From Saccoglossus kowalevskii (lineage: Eukaryota > Hemichordata > Enteropneusta > Harrimaniidae), in the NCBI RefSeq assembly GCF_000003605.2, contig NW_003134623.1:1-33251 (forward strand): a stretch of DNA of 33,251 nucleotides. The letters run 5' to 3'. Below the pieces are notes generated by a model that did no database searches, was not told where the DNA came from, and saw only the letters and a list, made by a program, of their open reading frames with translations. Every line of letters starts with the position of its first letter. Positions within the stretch are counted from its first letter, which is position 1. The translations under genes were made by a program, and so were the position numbers. Below, piece by piece: positions 1 to 8,794 of the stretch.

Positions 1-935
1 GACAATTCGAAACACTTTCAGACATTAAATGGCCGCCAATTCGAATAAAATTCAAATGATCCCAGTAGTCGAGTGATCATGTGATGGACCTGGCACAAAA
101 GTTAAGATCAATAGAGCGTGCCTCGTAATTGCATGGGAGACTACTTGAGCTAACAAGCTTGTTAAATACATTTTTTTTTGGGTTCCGAAACAAACATGGA
201 AAAGACATAAAGTATTTTTTTGTATTTTTATTATTGAAATATAACACCTTTATAGTAGAAAGTCGTGCTGGTTATTTTGATAATTTAAGTTTATAGAAAG
301 TTTAAAAATTTGCACGTATTTTCAATGCACAACTTCCGCTTGCGGTCTGCTATAGTGGATGTCAGCTATTGAAAATGCGTACAAAGCTGTACAAAGTGAG
401 TGCAAAGTTGGTAGAATAGCGTGTATGTTTGAACTAAGTTGTTGTCATATCTAACCGTAAAATTATAAAGTACGGAAAGTGAATAAAATGCAATTGAACG
501 TCTCGTTTATTAGAATAGTGCCCTATGAGCTTACCGTAGCATGTTCTAAAGCATCCTAAAACGATAGGAAAAGCATTGGAAAAGTAGGTGAGTTTGCTAA
601 TACATTTTACCTAAGTCATTGTAATATCGACAACACGGTTAAAAATATAGTAAAATGGGCAAATGTTTTGAAAAAGTCTTATACATTAGCAGATTATACC
701 ACTATGAATCCGTGAAATGATTAACAAACTGATTACAAAGTATTGAAAAGTGGTTGCAAAGTTAGCAAATTTACATGGAAATGTGACCTATGTTATTATA
801 TTATGAGACCCATAGTTAAATATTAGGAAATTTAAAGTGAATTAATATGTCGTAAATGGCCGTTTACTCACGTACTGACTTTCGAAGCATGGATAGGTCA
901 TAGGTCAACTTACGAAAGAAACACGTGATACGAAT
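1..935 (+). repeat. Satellite unit 1 (935 bp, cassette B with A-type end)
   Basis: Full-length unit. It has a 5-bp insertion near 831-835 (AGGAAATTTAAAGTG where other units read AGGAAAAGTG). The cassette is type B (AACACGG, GTAAAATGGGC) but ends with the A-type GAATCCGTG, so it looks recombinant. CTATTGAAA and AACTTCC are shared with unit 22. Confidence 0.95.
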
Positions 936-937
936 GA

Positions 938-980
938 CAATTCGAAACACTTTCAAACATTAAATGGCCGCCAATTCGAA
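938..980 (+). repeat. Short direct repeat CAATTCGAA x2 in each unit head
   Basis: CAATTCGAA occurs at 938-946 and again at 972-980, 34 bp apart, in unit 2 and in most other units. The core TTCGAA is self-complementary. This may be a remnant of an older duplication inside the monomer. Confidence 0.6.
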
Positions 981-1085
981 TAAAATTCAAATGATCCCAG
1001 TAGTCGAGTGATCATGTGATGGACCTGTCACAAAAGTTAAGATCAATAGGGCGTGCCTCGTAATTACATAAGAGACCACTTGAAC

Positions 1086-1099
1086 TAACAAGCTTGTTA
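1086..1099. repeat. 14-bp perfect palindrome with AAGCTT core (representative copy)
   Basis: TAACAAGCTTGTTA equals its own reverse complement. It recurs at the same offset (about 150) in most units. Units 5, 6, 7, 9, 21, 34 and 36 read AAGGTT, unit 35 reads AAAGTT, units 8, 11 and 33 differ on the right arm, and units 19 and 30 read AAGTTT. The intact form contains a HindIII site, so a HindIII digest would release a ladder based on about 930 bp. Confidence 0.85.
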
Positions 1100-1100
1100 A

Positions 1101-1180
1101 ATACATTTTTTTTTGGTTCCGAAACAAACATGGAAAAGACATAAAGTATTTTTTTGTATTTTTATTATTGAAATGTAACA
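1101..1180 (+). other. T-rich island of the monomer (representative copy)
   Basis: A run of 9 T (1106-1114) precedes GGTTCCGAAAC and is followed by a second T-rich stretch ending in TATTATTG. The first run varies among units (about 5-10 T, or a T-then-G run in units 9, 21, 34 and 35). It is the most length-variable site in the repeat. Long T tracts generally disfavour nucleosomes, so this could be a regularly spaced linker or nucleosome-free spot; that is inference. Confidence 0.6.
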
Positions 1181-1312
1181 CCTTTATAGCAGAAAGTCGT
1201 GCTGGTTATTTTGATAATTTAAGTTTATAGAATGTTTATAAATTTGCACGTATTTTCAATGCACAATTCCCTCTTGCGGTCGGCTATAGTGGATGTCAGC
1301 TATTAAAATTGC

Positions 1313-1341
1313 GTACAAAGCTGTACAAAGTGAGTGCAAAG
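1313..1341 (+). repeat. CAAAG cluster with small inverted repeat GTACA-AAGC-TGTAC
   Basis: GTACAAAGCTGTAC (1313-1326) has 5-bp complementary arms around a 4-base loop. CAAAG occurs three times at about 10-11 bp spacing. A related cluster lies about 356 bp downstream (TACAAAGTAGTGAAAAG). The two clusters mark homologous positions of the internal ~178-bp subrepeats. Confidence 0.6.
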
Positions 1342-1826
1342 TTGGTAGAATAGCGTGTATGTTTGAACTAAGTTGTTTTCATATCTAACCGTAAAATTAT
1401 AAAGTACGGAAAGTGAATAAAATGCAAGTGAACGTCTCGTATATTAGAATAGTGCCCTATGAGCTTACCGTAGCATGTTCTAAAACATCCTAAAACGATA
1501 GGAAAAGCGTTAGAAAAGTAGGTGGGTTTGCTAATACATTTTACGTAAGTCATTGTAATATCGACCCCACAGTTAAAAATATAGAAAAAAATGAGCAAAT
1601 GTGCTGAAAAAGCCTCATATATTAGCAGATTATACCACTATGAATCCGTGAAATGACAAACAAACTGATTACAAAGTAGTGAAAAGAGGTTGCAAAGTTA
1701 GCAAAAATACATGGAAATGTGACCTATGTTGTTATACCATCGACACCCATAGTTAAATGTTAGGAAAAGTGAATTAATATGTCGTAAATGGCCGTTTACT
1801 AACGTACTGACTTTTGAAACATGGAT

Positions 1827-1839
1827 AGGTCATAGGTCA
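1827..1839 (+). promoter_or_regulatory. AGGTCA-T-AGGTCA direct repeat (DR1-like), representative copy
   Basis: Two perfect AGGTCA half-sites are separated by one base. This matches the DR1 consensus bound by animal nuclear receptors of the RXR/USP and HNF4 type. It is intact (spacer T or G) at 25 of 36 unit ends by my reading. A simple 7-bp tandem duplication (ATAGGTC twice) would give the same sequence. Binding is untested and assumes an animal host. Confidence 0.35.
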
Positions 1840-1853
1840 ATTTACGAAAGACA

Positions 1854-1859
1854 CACGTG
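1854..1859. promoter_or_regulatory. CACGTG hexamer near the unit junction, representative copy
   Basis: CACGTG lies 14 bp downstream of the AGGTCA pair. It is present at every complete unit end except unit 8 (CACGTA). CACGTG is the classic E-box/G-box bound by bHLH proteins. Near-invariance is notable, but functional binding is inference. Confidence 0.35.
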
Positions 1860-1867
1860 AAACGAAT

Positions 1868-2796
1868 GACAATTCGAAACACTTTCAAACATTAAATGGC
1901 CGCCAATCGATTAGAAATCAAATGATCCCAGTAGTCGTTTGATCATGTGATGCACCTGTCACAAAAGTTAAGATCAATAGGGCGTGCCGCGTAATTGCAT
2001 GGGAGACTACTTGAGCTAACAAGCTTGTTAAATACATTATTTTTGGTTCCGAAACAAAACATGGAAAAGACATAAAGTATTTTTTTGTATTTTTATTATT
2101 GAAATGTAACACCTTTAAGCAGAAAGTCGTGCTGGTTATTTTGATAATTTAAGTTTATAGAATGTTTAAAAAATTGCACGTATTTTCAATGCACAACTCC
2201 CTCTTGCGGTCGGCTATAGTGGATGTCAGCTATTAAAATTGCGTACAAAACTGTACAAAGTGAGTGCAAAGTTGGTAGAATAGCGTGTATGTTTGAACTA
2301 AGTTGTTGTCATATCTAACCGTAAAATTATAAAGTACGGAATGTGAATAAAATGCAAGTGAACGTTTCGTATATTAGAATAGTGCCCTATGAGCTTACCG
2401 TAGCATGTTCTAAAACATCCTAAAACGATAGGAAAAGCATTAGAAAAGTAGGTGGGTTTGCTAATACATTTTACCTAAGTCATTGTAATATCGACCCCAC
2501 AGTTAAAAATATAGAAAAAATGAGCAAATGTGTTGGAAAAGCCTCATATATTAGCAGATTATACCACTACGAATCCGTGAAATGATAAACAAACTGATTA
2601 CAAAGTAGTGAAATGTGGTTGTAAAGTTAGCAAAATTACATGGAAATGTGACCTATGTTGTTATATTATCGGCATCCATAGTTAAATGTTAGGAAAAGTG
2701 AATTAATATGCCGTAAATGGCCGTTTACTAACGTACTTACTTTCGAAGCATGGATAGGTCATAGGTCAACTTACGAAAGACACACGTGATACGAAT
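1868..2796 (+). repeat. Satellite unit 3 (929 bp, cassette A)
   Basis: The head is unusual: CCAATCGATTAGAAATC replaces the common CCAATTCGAATAAAATTC, followed by TCGTTTGATC and ATGCACCTG. The T tract is interrupted (ATTATTTTTGG). Cassette A. The head resembles the GAATTGAAATC type of units 6, 9, 21 and 34. Confidence 0.95.
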
Positions 2797-3729
2797 GACA
2801 ATTCGAAACACTTTCAAACATTAAATGGACGCCAATTCGAATAAAATTCAAATGATCGCAGTAGTCGAGTGATCATGTGATGGACCTGTCACAAAAGTTA
2901 AGATCAATAGGGCGTGCCTCGTAATTGCATGGGAGACTACTTGAGCTAACAAGCTTGTTAAATACATTTTTTTTTGGTTCCGAAACAAACATGGAAAAGA
3001 CATTAAGTATTTATTTTGTATTTTTGTTATTGAAATGTAACACCTTTATAGCAGAAAGTCGTGCTGGTTATTTTGATAATTTAAGTTTATCGAATGTTTA
3101 AAAATTTGCACGTATTTTCAATGCACAACTCCCTCTTGCGGTCGGCTATAGTGGATGTCAGCTATTAAAATTGCGTACAAAGCTGTACAAAGTGAGTGCA
3201 AAATTGGTAGAATAGCGTGTATGTTTGAACTAAGTTGTTGTCATATCTAACCGTAAAATTATAAAGTATGGAAAGTGAATAAAATGCAAGTGAACGTCTC
3301 GTATATTAGAATAGTGCCCTATGAGCTTACCGTAGCATTTTCTAAAACATCCTAAAACGATAGGAAAAGCATTAGAAAAGTAGGTGGTTTTGCTAATACA
3401 TTTTACCTAAGTCATTGTAATATCGACAACACGGTTAAAAATATAGAAAGAAACGAACAAAGGTGTTGGAAAAGTCTTATACATTAGCAGATTATACCAC
3501 TATGAAACCGTGAAATGATAAACAAACTGATTACAAAGTAGTGAAAAGTAGTTGTAAAGTTAGCAAAATTACATGGAAATGTGACCTATGTTGTTATATT
3601 ATCGACACCCATAGTTAAATGTTAGGAAAAGTGAATTAATATGTCGTAAATGGCCGTTTACTGACGTACTGACTTTCGAAGCATGGATAGGCCATAGGTC
3701 AACTTACGAAAGACACACGTGATACGTAT
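2797..3729 (+). repeat. Satellite unit 4 (933 bp, cassette B2-like)
   Basis: Full-length unit. The cassette reads AACACGGTT then GAAAGAAACGAACAAAGG, a divergent form of B2. Private changes include GGACGCCAATTC, TGATCGCAG and TATTTATTTTG. One AGGTCA half-site is broken (AGGCCA). Confidence 0.95.
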
Positions 3730-4652
3730 GACAATTCGAAACACTTTCAAAGATTAAATGGCCGCCAATTCGAATAAAATTCAAATGATCCCAGTAGTCG
3801 TGTGATCATGTGATGGACCTGTCACAAAAGTTAAGATCAATAGGGCGTACCTCGTAACTGCATGGGAGACTACTTGAGCTAACAAGGTTGTTAAATACAT
3901 TTTTTTTTGGTTCCGAAACAAACATGGAATACTTAAAGTATTTTTTTGTATTTTTATTATTGAAATGTAACACCTTTATAGCAGAAAGTCGTGCTGGTTA
4001 TTTTGATAATTTAAGTTTATAGAATGTTTAAAAATGTGCACGTAGTTTCAATACACAACTCCCTCTTGCGGTCGGCTATAGTGGATGTCAGCTATTAAAT
4101 TGCGTACAAAGCTGTACAAAGTGAGTGCAAGTTGGTAGATAGCGTGTATGTTTGAACTAAGTTGTTGTCATATTTAACCGTAAATTATAAGTACGGAAAG
4201 TGAATAAAATGCAAGTGAACGTCTCGTATATTAGAATAGTGCCCTATGAGCTTACCGTAGCATGTTCTAAAACATCCTAAAACGATAGGAAAAGCGTTGG
4301 AAAATTAGGTGGGTTTGCTAATACATTTTACCTAAGTCATTGTAATATCGACCCCACAGTTAAAAATATAGTAAAATGGGCAAATGTGTTGGAAAAGTCT
4401 TATACATTAGCAGATTATACCACTATGAAACCGTGAAATGATAAACAAACTGATTACAAAGTAGTGACAAGTAGTTGTAAAGTTAGCAAAATTACATGGA
4501 AATGTGACCTATGTTGTTATATTATTGAGACCCATAGTTAAATGTTAGGAAAAGTGAATTAATATATCGTAAATGGCCGTTTACTAACGTACTGACTTTC
4601 GAAGCATGGATAGGTCATAGGTCAACATACCGAAGACACACGTGAAACGAAT
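3730..4652 (+). repeat. Satellite unit 5 (923 bp, hybrid cassette A to B)
   Basis: The middle carries the TGGAATAC and GTGCACGTAG haplotype also seen in units 7, 8, 25 and 36. The cassette starts as A (CCCCACAGTT) and switches to B (GTAAAATGGGC, GTCTTATAC, GAAACCGTG). Five single-base losses in A runs lie between about 4096 and 4193; these plus the 2-bp TGGAATAC form account for the short length. Confidence 0.95.
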
Positions 4653-5318
4653 GACAATTCGAAACACTTTCAAACATTAAATGGCCGCCAATTCGAATTG
4701 ATATCAAATGATCCCAGTAGTCGTGTGATCATGTGATGGACCTGTCACAAATGTTAAGATCAATAGGGCGTGCCTCGTAATTGCATGGGAGACTACTTGA
4801 GCTAACAAGGTTGTTTGAACTAAGTTGTTGTCATATCTAACCGTAAAATTATAAAGTACGGAAAGTGAATAAAATGCAAGTGAACGTCTCGTATATTAGA
4901 ATAGTGCCCTATGAGCTTACCGTAGCATGTTCTAAAACATCCTAAATCGATAGGAAAATCGTTAGAAAATTAGGTGGGTTTGTTAATACATTTTACCTAA
5001 GTCATTGTAATACCGACCCCACAGTTAAAAATATAGAAAAAATGAGCAAATGTGTTGGAAAAGCCTCATATATTAGCAGATTATACCACTATGAATCCGT
5101 GAAATGATTAACAAACTGATTACAAAGTAGTGAAAAGTGGTTGCAAAGTTAGCAAAATTACTTGGAAATGTGACCTATGTTGTTATATTATCGACGCCCA
5201 TACTTAAATGTTAGGAAAAGTGAATTAATATGCCGTAAATGGCCGTTTACTAACATACTGACTTTCGAAGCATGGATAGGTCATAGGTCAACTTACGAAA
5301 GACACACGTGATACGAAT
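4653..5318 (+). repeat. Satellite unit 6, internally deleted (666 bp, cassette A)
   Basis: About 264 bp are missing: the sequence passes directly from AACAAGGTTGTT to TTGAACTAAG. The T-rich island and the first part of the internal subrepeat region are lost. The head is of the GAATTGATATC, GTCGTGTGATC and AAGGTT type. Confidence 0.95.
4809..4818 (+). other. Deletion junction of unit 6
   Basis: The left partner ends AAGGTTGTT(AAATAC) and the right partner is (GTA)TGTTTGAAC, so TGTT is shared at the joint. This is a 4-bp microhomology, typical of slippage or end joining. Confidence 0.8.
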
Positions 5319-6005
5319 GACAATTCGAAACACTTTCAAACATTAAATGGCCGCCAATTCGAATAAAATTCAAATGATCCCAGTAGTCGAGTGATCATGT
5401 GATGGACCTGACACAAAAGTTAAGATCAATAGGGCGTGCCTCGTAATTGCATGGGAGACTACTTGAGCTAACAAGGTTGTTAAATACATTTGTTTTTGGT
5501 TCCGAAACAAACATGGAATACGTAAAGTATTTTTTTGTATTTTTATTATTGAAATGTAACACCTTTATAGCAGAAAGTCGTGCTGGTTATTTTGATAATT
5601 TAAGTTTATAGAATGTTTAAAAATGTGCACGTAGTTTCAATGCACAACTCCCTCTTGCGGTCGGGTTTGCTAATACATTTTACCTAAGTCATTGTAATAT
5701 CGACCCCACAGTTACAAATATAGAAAAAATGAGCAAATGTGCTGGAAAAGCCTCATATATTAGCAGATTATACCACTATGAATCCGTGAAATGACAAACA
5801 AACTAATTACAAAGTAGTGAAAAGTGGTTGCAAAGTTAGCAAAATTACATGGAAATGTGACCTATGTTGTTATATTATTGATACCCATAGTTAAATGTTA
5901 GGAAACGTGAATTAATATGTCGTAAATAGCCGTTTACTAACGTACTGACTTTCGAAGCATGGATAGGTCATAGGTCAACTTACGGAAGACACACGTGATA
6001 CGAAT
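5319..6005 (+). repeat. Satellite unit 7, internally deleted (687 bp, cassette A)
   Basis: About 243 bp are missing: GCGGTCGG is joined to GTTTGCTAATAC. The retained T-island is of the TGGAATAC and GTGCACGTAG haplotype. The 3' third (AACTAATTAC, GATACCCATAG, GTAAATAGCCG) is nearly identical to unit 8. Confidence 0.95.
5660..5667 (+). other. Deletion junction of unit 7
   Basis: The left side is ...GGTCGG and the right side is ...GGTGGGTTTGC in intact units. Only a short GG identity overlaps. The breakpoints differ from those in neighbouring unit 6, so the two deletions were separate events. Confidence 0.8.
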
Positions 6006-6206
6006 GACAATTCGAAACACTTTCAAACATTAAATGGCCGCCAATTCGAATAAAATTCAAATGATCCCAGTAGTCGAGTGATCATGTGATGGACCTGGCA
6101 CAAAAGTTAAGATCAATAGGGCGTGCCTCGTAATTGCATGGGAGACTACTTGAGCTAACAAGCTAGTTAAATACATTTTTTTTTGGTTCCGAATCAAACA
6201 TGGAAT

Positions 6207-6380
6207 ACATAAAGTATTTTTTTGTATTTTTATTATTGAAATGTAACACCTTTATAGCAGAAAGTCGTGCTGGTTATTTTGATAATTTAAGTTTATAGAA
6301 TGTTTAAAAATGTGCACGTAGTTTCAATGCACAACTCCCTCTTGGGGTCGGCTATAGTGGATGTCAGCTATTAAAATTGC
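6207..6380 (+). repeat. Tentative ~174-bp subrepeat S0 inside the monomer
   Basis: AAAGTA at 6211 and GGTTATTTTGAT at 6272 fall about 170-174 bp before the equivalent positions in S1. Similarity is weak and AT-rich, so this copy is suggestive only. Confidence 0.3.
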
Positions 6381-6558
6381 GTACAAAGCTGTACAAAGTG
6401 AGTGCAAAGTTGGTAGAATAGCGTGTATGTTTGAACTAAGTTGTTGTCATATCTGACCGTAAAAATTATAAAGTACGGAAAGTGAATAAAATGCAAGTGA
6501 ACGTCTCGTATATTAGAATAGTGCCTTATGAGCTTACCGTAGCATGTTCTAAAGCATC
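6381..6558 (+). repeat. ~178-bp subrepeat S1 inside the monomer
   Basis: The segment begins GTACAAAGCTGTACAAAGTG. Ungapped comparison of the first 70 bases gives 47 matches with S3 (offset 356) and 41 with S2 (offset 178), by hand count. Later, GTCTCGTATATTAG (6503) matches GCCTCATATATTAG in S2 (6680), 177 bp on. Confidence 0.65.
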
Positions 6559-6736
6559 CTAAAACGATAGGAAAAGCATTGGAAAAGTAGGTGGGTTTGC
6601 TAATACATTTTACCTAAGTCATTGTAATATCGACCCCACAGTTAAAAATATAGAAAAAATGAGCAAATGTGCTGGAAAAGCCTCATATATTAGCAGATTA
6701 TACCACTATGAATCCGTGAAATGACAAACAAACTAA
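6559..6736 (+). repeat. ~178-bp subrepeat S2 inside the monomer
   Basis: Key match: CCTAAGTCATTGTAATATCG at 6613 aligns with CCTATGTTGTTATATTATTG in S3 at 6791, exactly 178 bp later. CCCACAGTTAAA then matches CCCATAGTTAAA. The A/B cassette lies in this subrepeat. Confidence 0.65.
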
Positions 6737-6909
6737 TTACAAAGTAGTGAAAAGTGGTTGCAAATTTAGCATAATTACATGGAAATGTGACCTATGTTGT
6801 TATATTATTGATACCCATAGTTAAATGTTAGGAAACGTGAATTAATATGTCGTAAATAGCCGTTTACTAACGTACTGACTTTCGAAGCATGGATAGGTCA
6901 TAGGTCAAC
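6737..6909 (+). repeat. ~175-bp subrepeat S3 inside the monomer
   Basis: It begins TTACAAAGTAGTGAAAAGTG. TAGGAAACGTGAATTAATATG aligns with TACGGAAAGTGAATAAAATG of S1 at an offset of about 355. It contains the AGGTCA direct repeat near its end. Confidence 0.65.
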
Positions 6910-7135
6910 TTACGAAAGACACACGTAAAACGAATGACAATTCGAAACACTTTCAAACATTAAATGGCCGCCAATTCGAATTGAAATTAAATGATCCCAG
7001 TAGTCGTGTGATCATGTGATGGACCTGTCACAAAAGTTACGATCAATAGGGCGTGCCTCGCAATTGCATGGGAGACTACTTGAGCTAACAAGGTTGTTAA
7101 ATACATTTTTTGGGGGTTCCGAAACAAATATGGAA
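6910..7135 (+). repeat. Tentative fifth subrepeat S4 spanning the unit 8/9 junction
   Basis: TTACGAAAG at 6910 follows TTACAAAG at 6737 by 173 bp, in phase with S0-S3, but the segment is about 50 bp longer and alignment is poor. If it is real, the monomer is a degenerate pentamer. Confidence 0.25.
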
Positions 7136-7864
7136 AAGACATAAAGTATTTTTTTGTATTTTTATTATTGAAATGTAACACCTTTATAGCAGAAAGTCGT
7201 GCTGGTTATTTTGATAATTTAAGTTTATAGAATGTTTAAAAATTTGCTCGTATTGTCAATGCACAACTCCCTCTTGCGGTCGGCTATAGTGGATGTCAGC
7301 TATAAAAATTGCGTACAAAGCTGTACAAAGTGAATGCAAAGTTAGTAGAATAGCGTGTATGTTTGAACTAAGTTGTTGTCATATCTAACCGTAAAATTAT
7401 AAAGTACGGAAAGTGAATAAAATGCAAGTGAACGTCTCGTATATTAGAATAGTGCCCTATGAACTTACCGTAGCATGTTCTAAAACATCCTAAAACGATA
7501 GGAAAAGCGTTAGAAAATTAGGTGGGTTTGCTAATACATTTTACCTAAGTCATTGTAATATCGACAACACGGTTAAAAATATAGAAAAAATGAGCAACAG
7601 TGTTGGAAAAGTCTTATACATTAGCAGATTATACCACTATGAAACCGTGAAATGATAAACAAACTGATTACAAAGTAGTGAAAAGTAGTTGTAAAGTTAG
7701 CAAAATTACATGGAAATGTGACCTATGTTGTTATATTATCGACACCCATAGTTAAATGTTAGGAAAAGTGAATTAATATGTCGTAAATGGCCGTTTACTA
7801 ACGTACTGACTTTCGAAGCATAGATAGGTGAGGTAAACTTACGAAAGACACACGTGAAACGAAT
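6936..7864 (+). repeat. Satellite unit 9 (929 bp, cassette B2)
   Basis: The head is of the GAATTGAAATTAAATG, GTCGTGTGATC and AAGGTT type, with the T run replaced by TTTTTTGGGGGTTCC; units 21 and 34 share this. The middle (TTTGCTCGTATTGTC, GTGAATGCAAAGTTAG) is shared with adjacent unit 10. The AGGTCA pair is broken. Confidence 0.95.
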
Positions 7865-8794
7865 GGCAATTCGAAACACTTCCAAAGATTAAATGGCCGC
7901 CAATTCGAATAAAATTCAAATGATCCCAGTAGTCGAGTGATCATGTGATGGACATGTCACAAAAGTTAAGATCAATAGGGCGTGCCTCGTAACTGCATGG
8001 GAGACTACTTGAGCTAACAAGCTTGTTAAATACATTTTTTTTTTGGTTCCGAAACAAACATGGAAAAGACATGAAGTATTTTTTTGTATTTTTATTATTG
8101 AAATGTTACACCTGTATAGCAGAAAGTCGTGCTGGTTATTTTGATAATTTAAGTTTATAGAATGTTTAAAAATTTGCTCGTATTGTCAATGCACAACTCC
8201 CTCTTGCGGTCGGCTATAGTGGATGTCAGCTATAAAAATTGCGTACAAAGCTGTACAAAGTGAATGCAAAGTTAGTAGAATAGCGTGTATGTTTGAACTA
8301 AGTTGTTGTCATATCTAACCGTAAAATTATAAAGTACGGAAAGTGAATAAAATGCAAGTGAACGTCTCGTATATTAGAACAGTGCCCTATGAACTTACCG
8401 TAGCATGTTCTAAAACATCCTAAAACGATAGGAAAAGCATTAGAAAAGTAGGTGGGTTTGCTAATACATTTTACCTAAGTCATTGTAATATCGACAACAC
8501 GGTTAAAAATATAGAAAAAATGAGCAAAGGTGTTGGAAAAGTCTTATACATTAGCAGATTATACCACCATGAAACCGTGAAATGATAAACAAACTGATTA
8601 CAAAGTAGAGAAAAGTAGTTGTAAAGTTAGCAAAATTACATGGAAATGTGACCTATGTTGTTATATTATCGACACCCATAGTTAAATGTCAGGAAAAGTG
8701 AATTAACATGTCGTAAATGGCCGTTTACTAACGTACTGATTTTCGAAGCATGGATAGGTCATAGTCAACTTACGAGAGACACACGTGATACGAT
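7865..8794 (+). repeat. Satellite unit 10 (930 bp, cassette B2)
   Basis: It begins GGCAATTCG instead of GACAATTCG. The middle block from about 8173 to 8400 repeats that of unit 9 almost exactly. One G is lost in the second AGGTCA half-site (CATAGTCAAC). Confidence 0.95.

Larger units (their letters stand above)
936..1867 (+). repeat. Satellite unit 2 (932 bp, cassette A)
   Basis: Full-length unit with cassette A (CCCCACAGTT, GAAAAAGCCTCATATATT, GAATCCGTG). It shares the rare TTTTACGTAAGTC and GACTTTTGAA variants with unit 23. It is used below to place the short motifs because the palindrome, CACGTG and the AGGTCA pair are all intact. Confidence 0.95.
6006..6935 (+). repeat. Satellite unit 8 (930 bp, cassette A), reference unit for the subrepeats
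   Basis: Full-length unit of the TGGAATAC haplotype. Near-twin of unit 7 in its 3' third. It is the only complete unit in which CACGTG is lost (ACACGTAAAA). It has one extra A in GTAAAAATTATA. It shares GACCTGGCAC with units 1 and 37. Confidence 0.95.

Noticed and set aside
936-960. Possible CENP-B box at TTCGAAACACTTTC or TTCGAAGCATGGATA.
   Set aside because: The TTCG and the spaced A are present, but the required CGGG of the box is missing in both.
920-1125. Yeast point-centromere resemblance: CACGTGAT (CDEI-like) and TTCCGAAA within a T-rich stretch (CDEIII-like).
   Set aside because: The spacing is about 190 bp rather than the 78-86 bp of yeast CDEII. The motif recurs in every unit, and the rest of CDEIII does not match. 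Chance similarity is more likely.
1112-1125. GGTTCCGAAAC as an RNA polymerase III B box (tRNA-derived repeat).
   Set aside because: It has an extra C relative to GGTTCGANNCC, and I found no A box or cloverleaf at a suitable distance.
987-1181. Recurring minus-strand open frame of 63-64 codons at the same offset in 12 units (for example 987-1181, 15359-15553, 30247-30441).
   Set aside because: It recurs only because the DNA repeats. About two thirds of the units break it. The frame crosses the variable T run, so it shifts and recovers by chance (-2 in TGGAATAC offset by T-run length). There is no domain or signal of coding constraint.
1368-1598. Minus-strand frames of 61-76 codons in units 2 and 23 (1368-1598, 20391-20576).
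   Set aside because: They exist because both units share a few point changes, including the TACGTAAGTC variant. Other units have stops here, and no protein family was recognisable.
6121-6610. Match between TTGTTAAATACATTTT (head) and TTGCTAATACATTTT (S2) as another subrepeat boundary.
   Set aside because: The two sites are 432 bp apart, out of phase with the ~178-bp step, and both are AT-rich; chance cannot be excluded.
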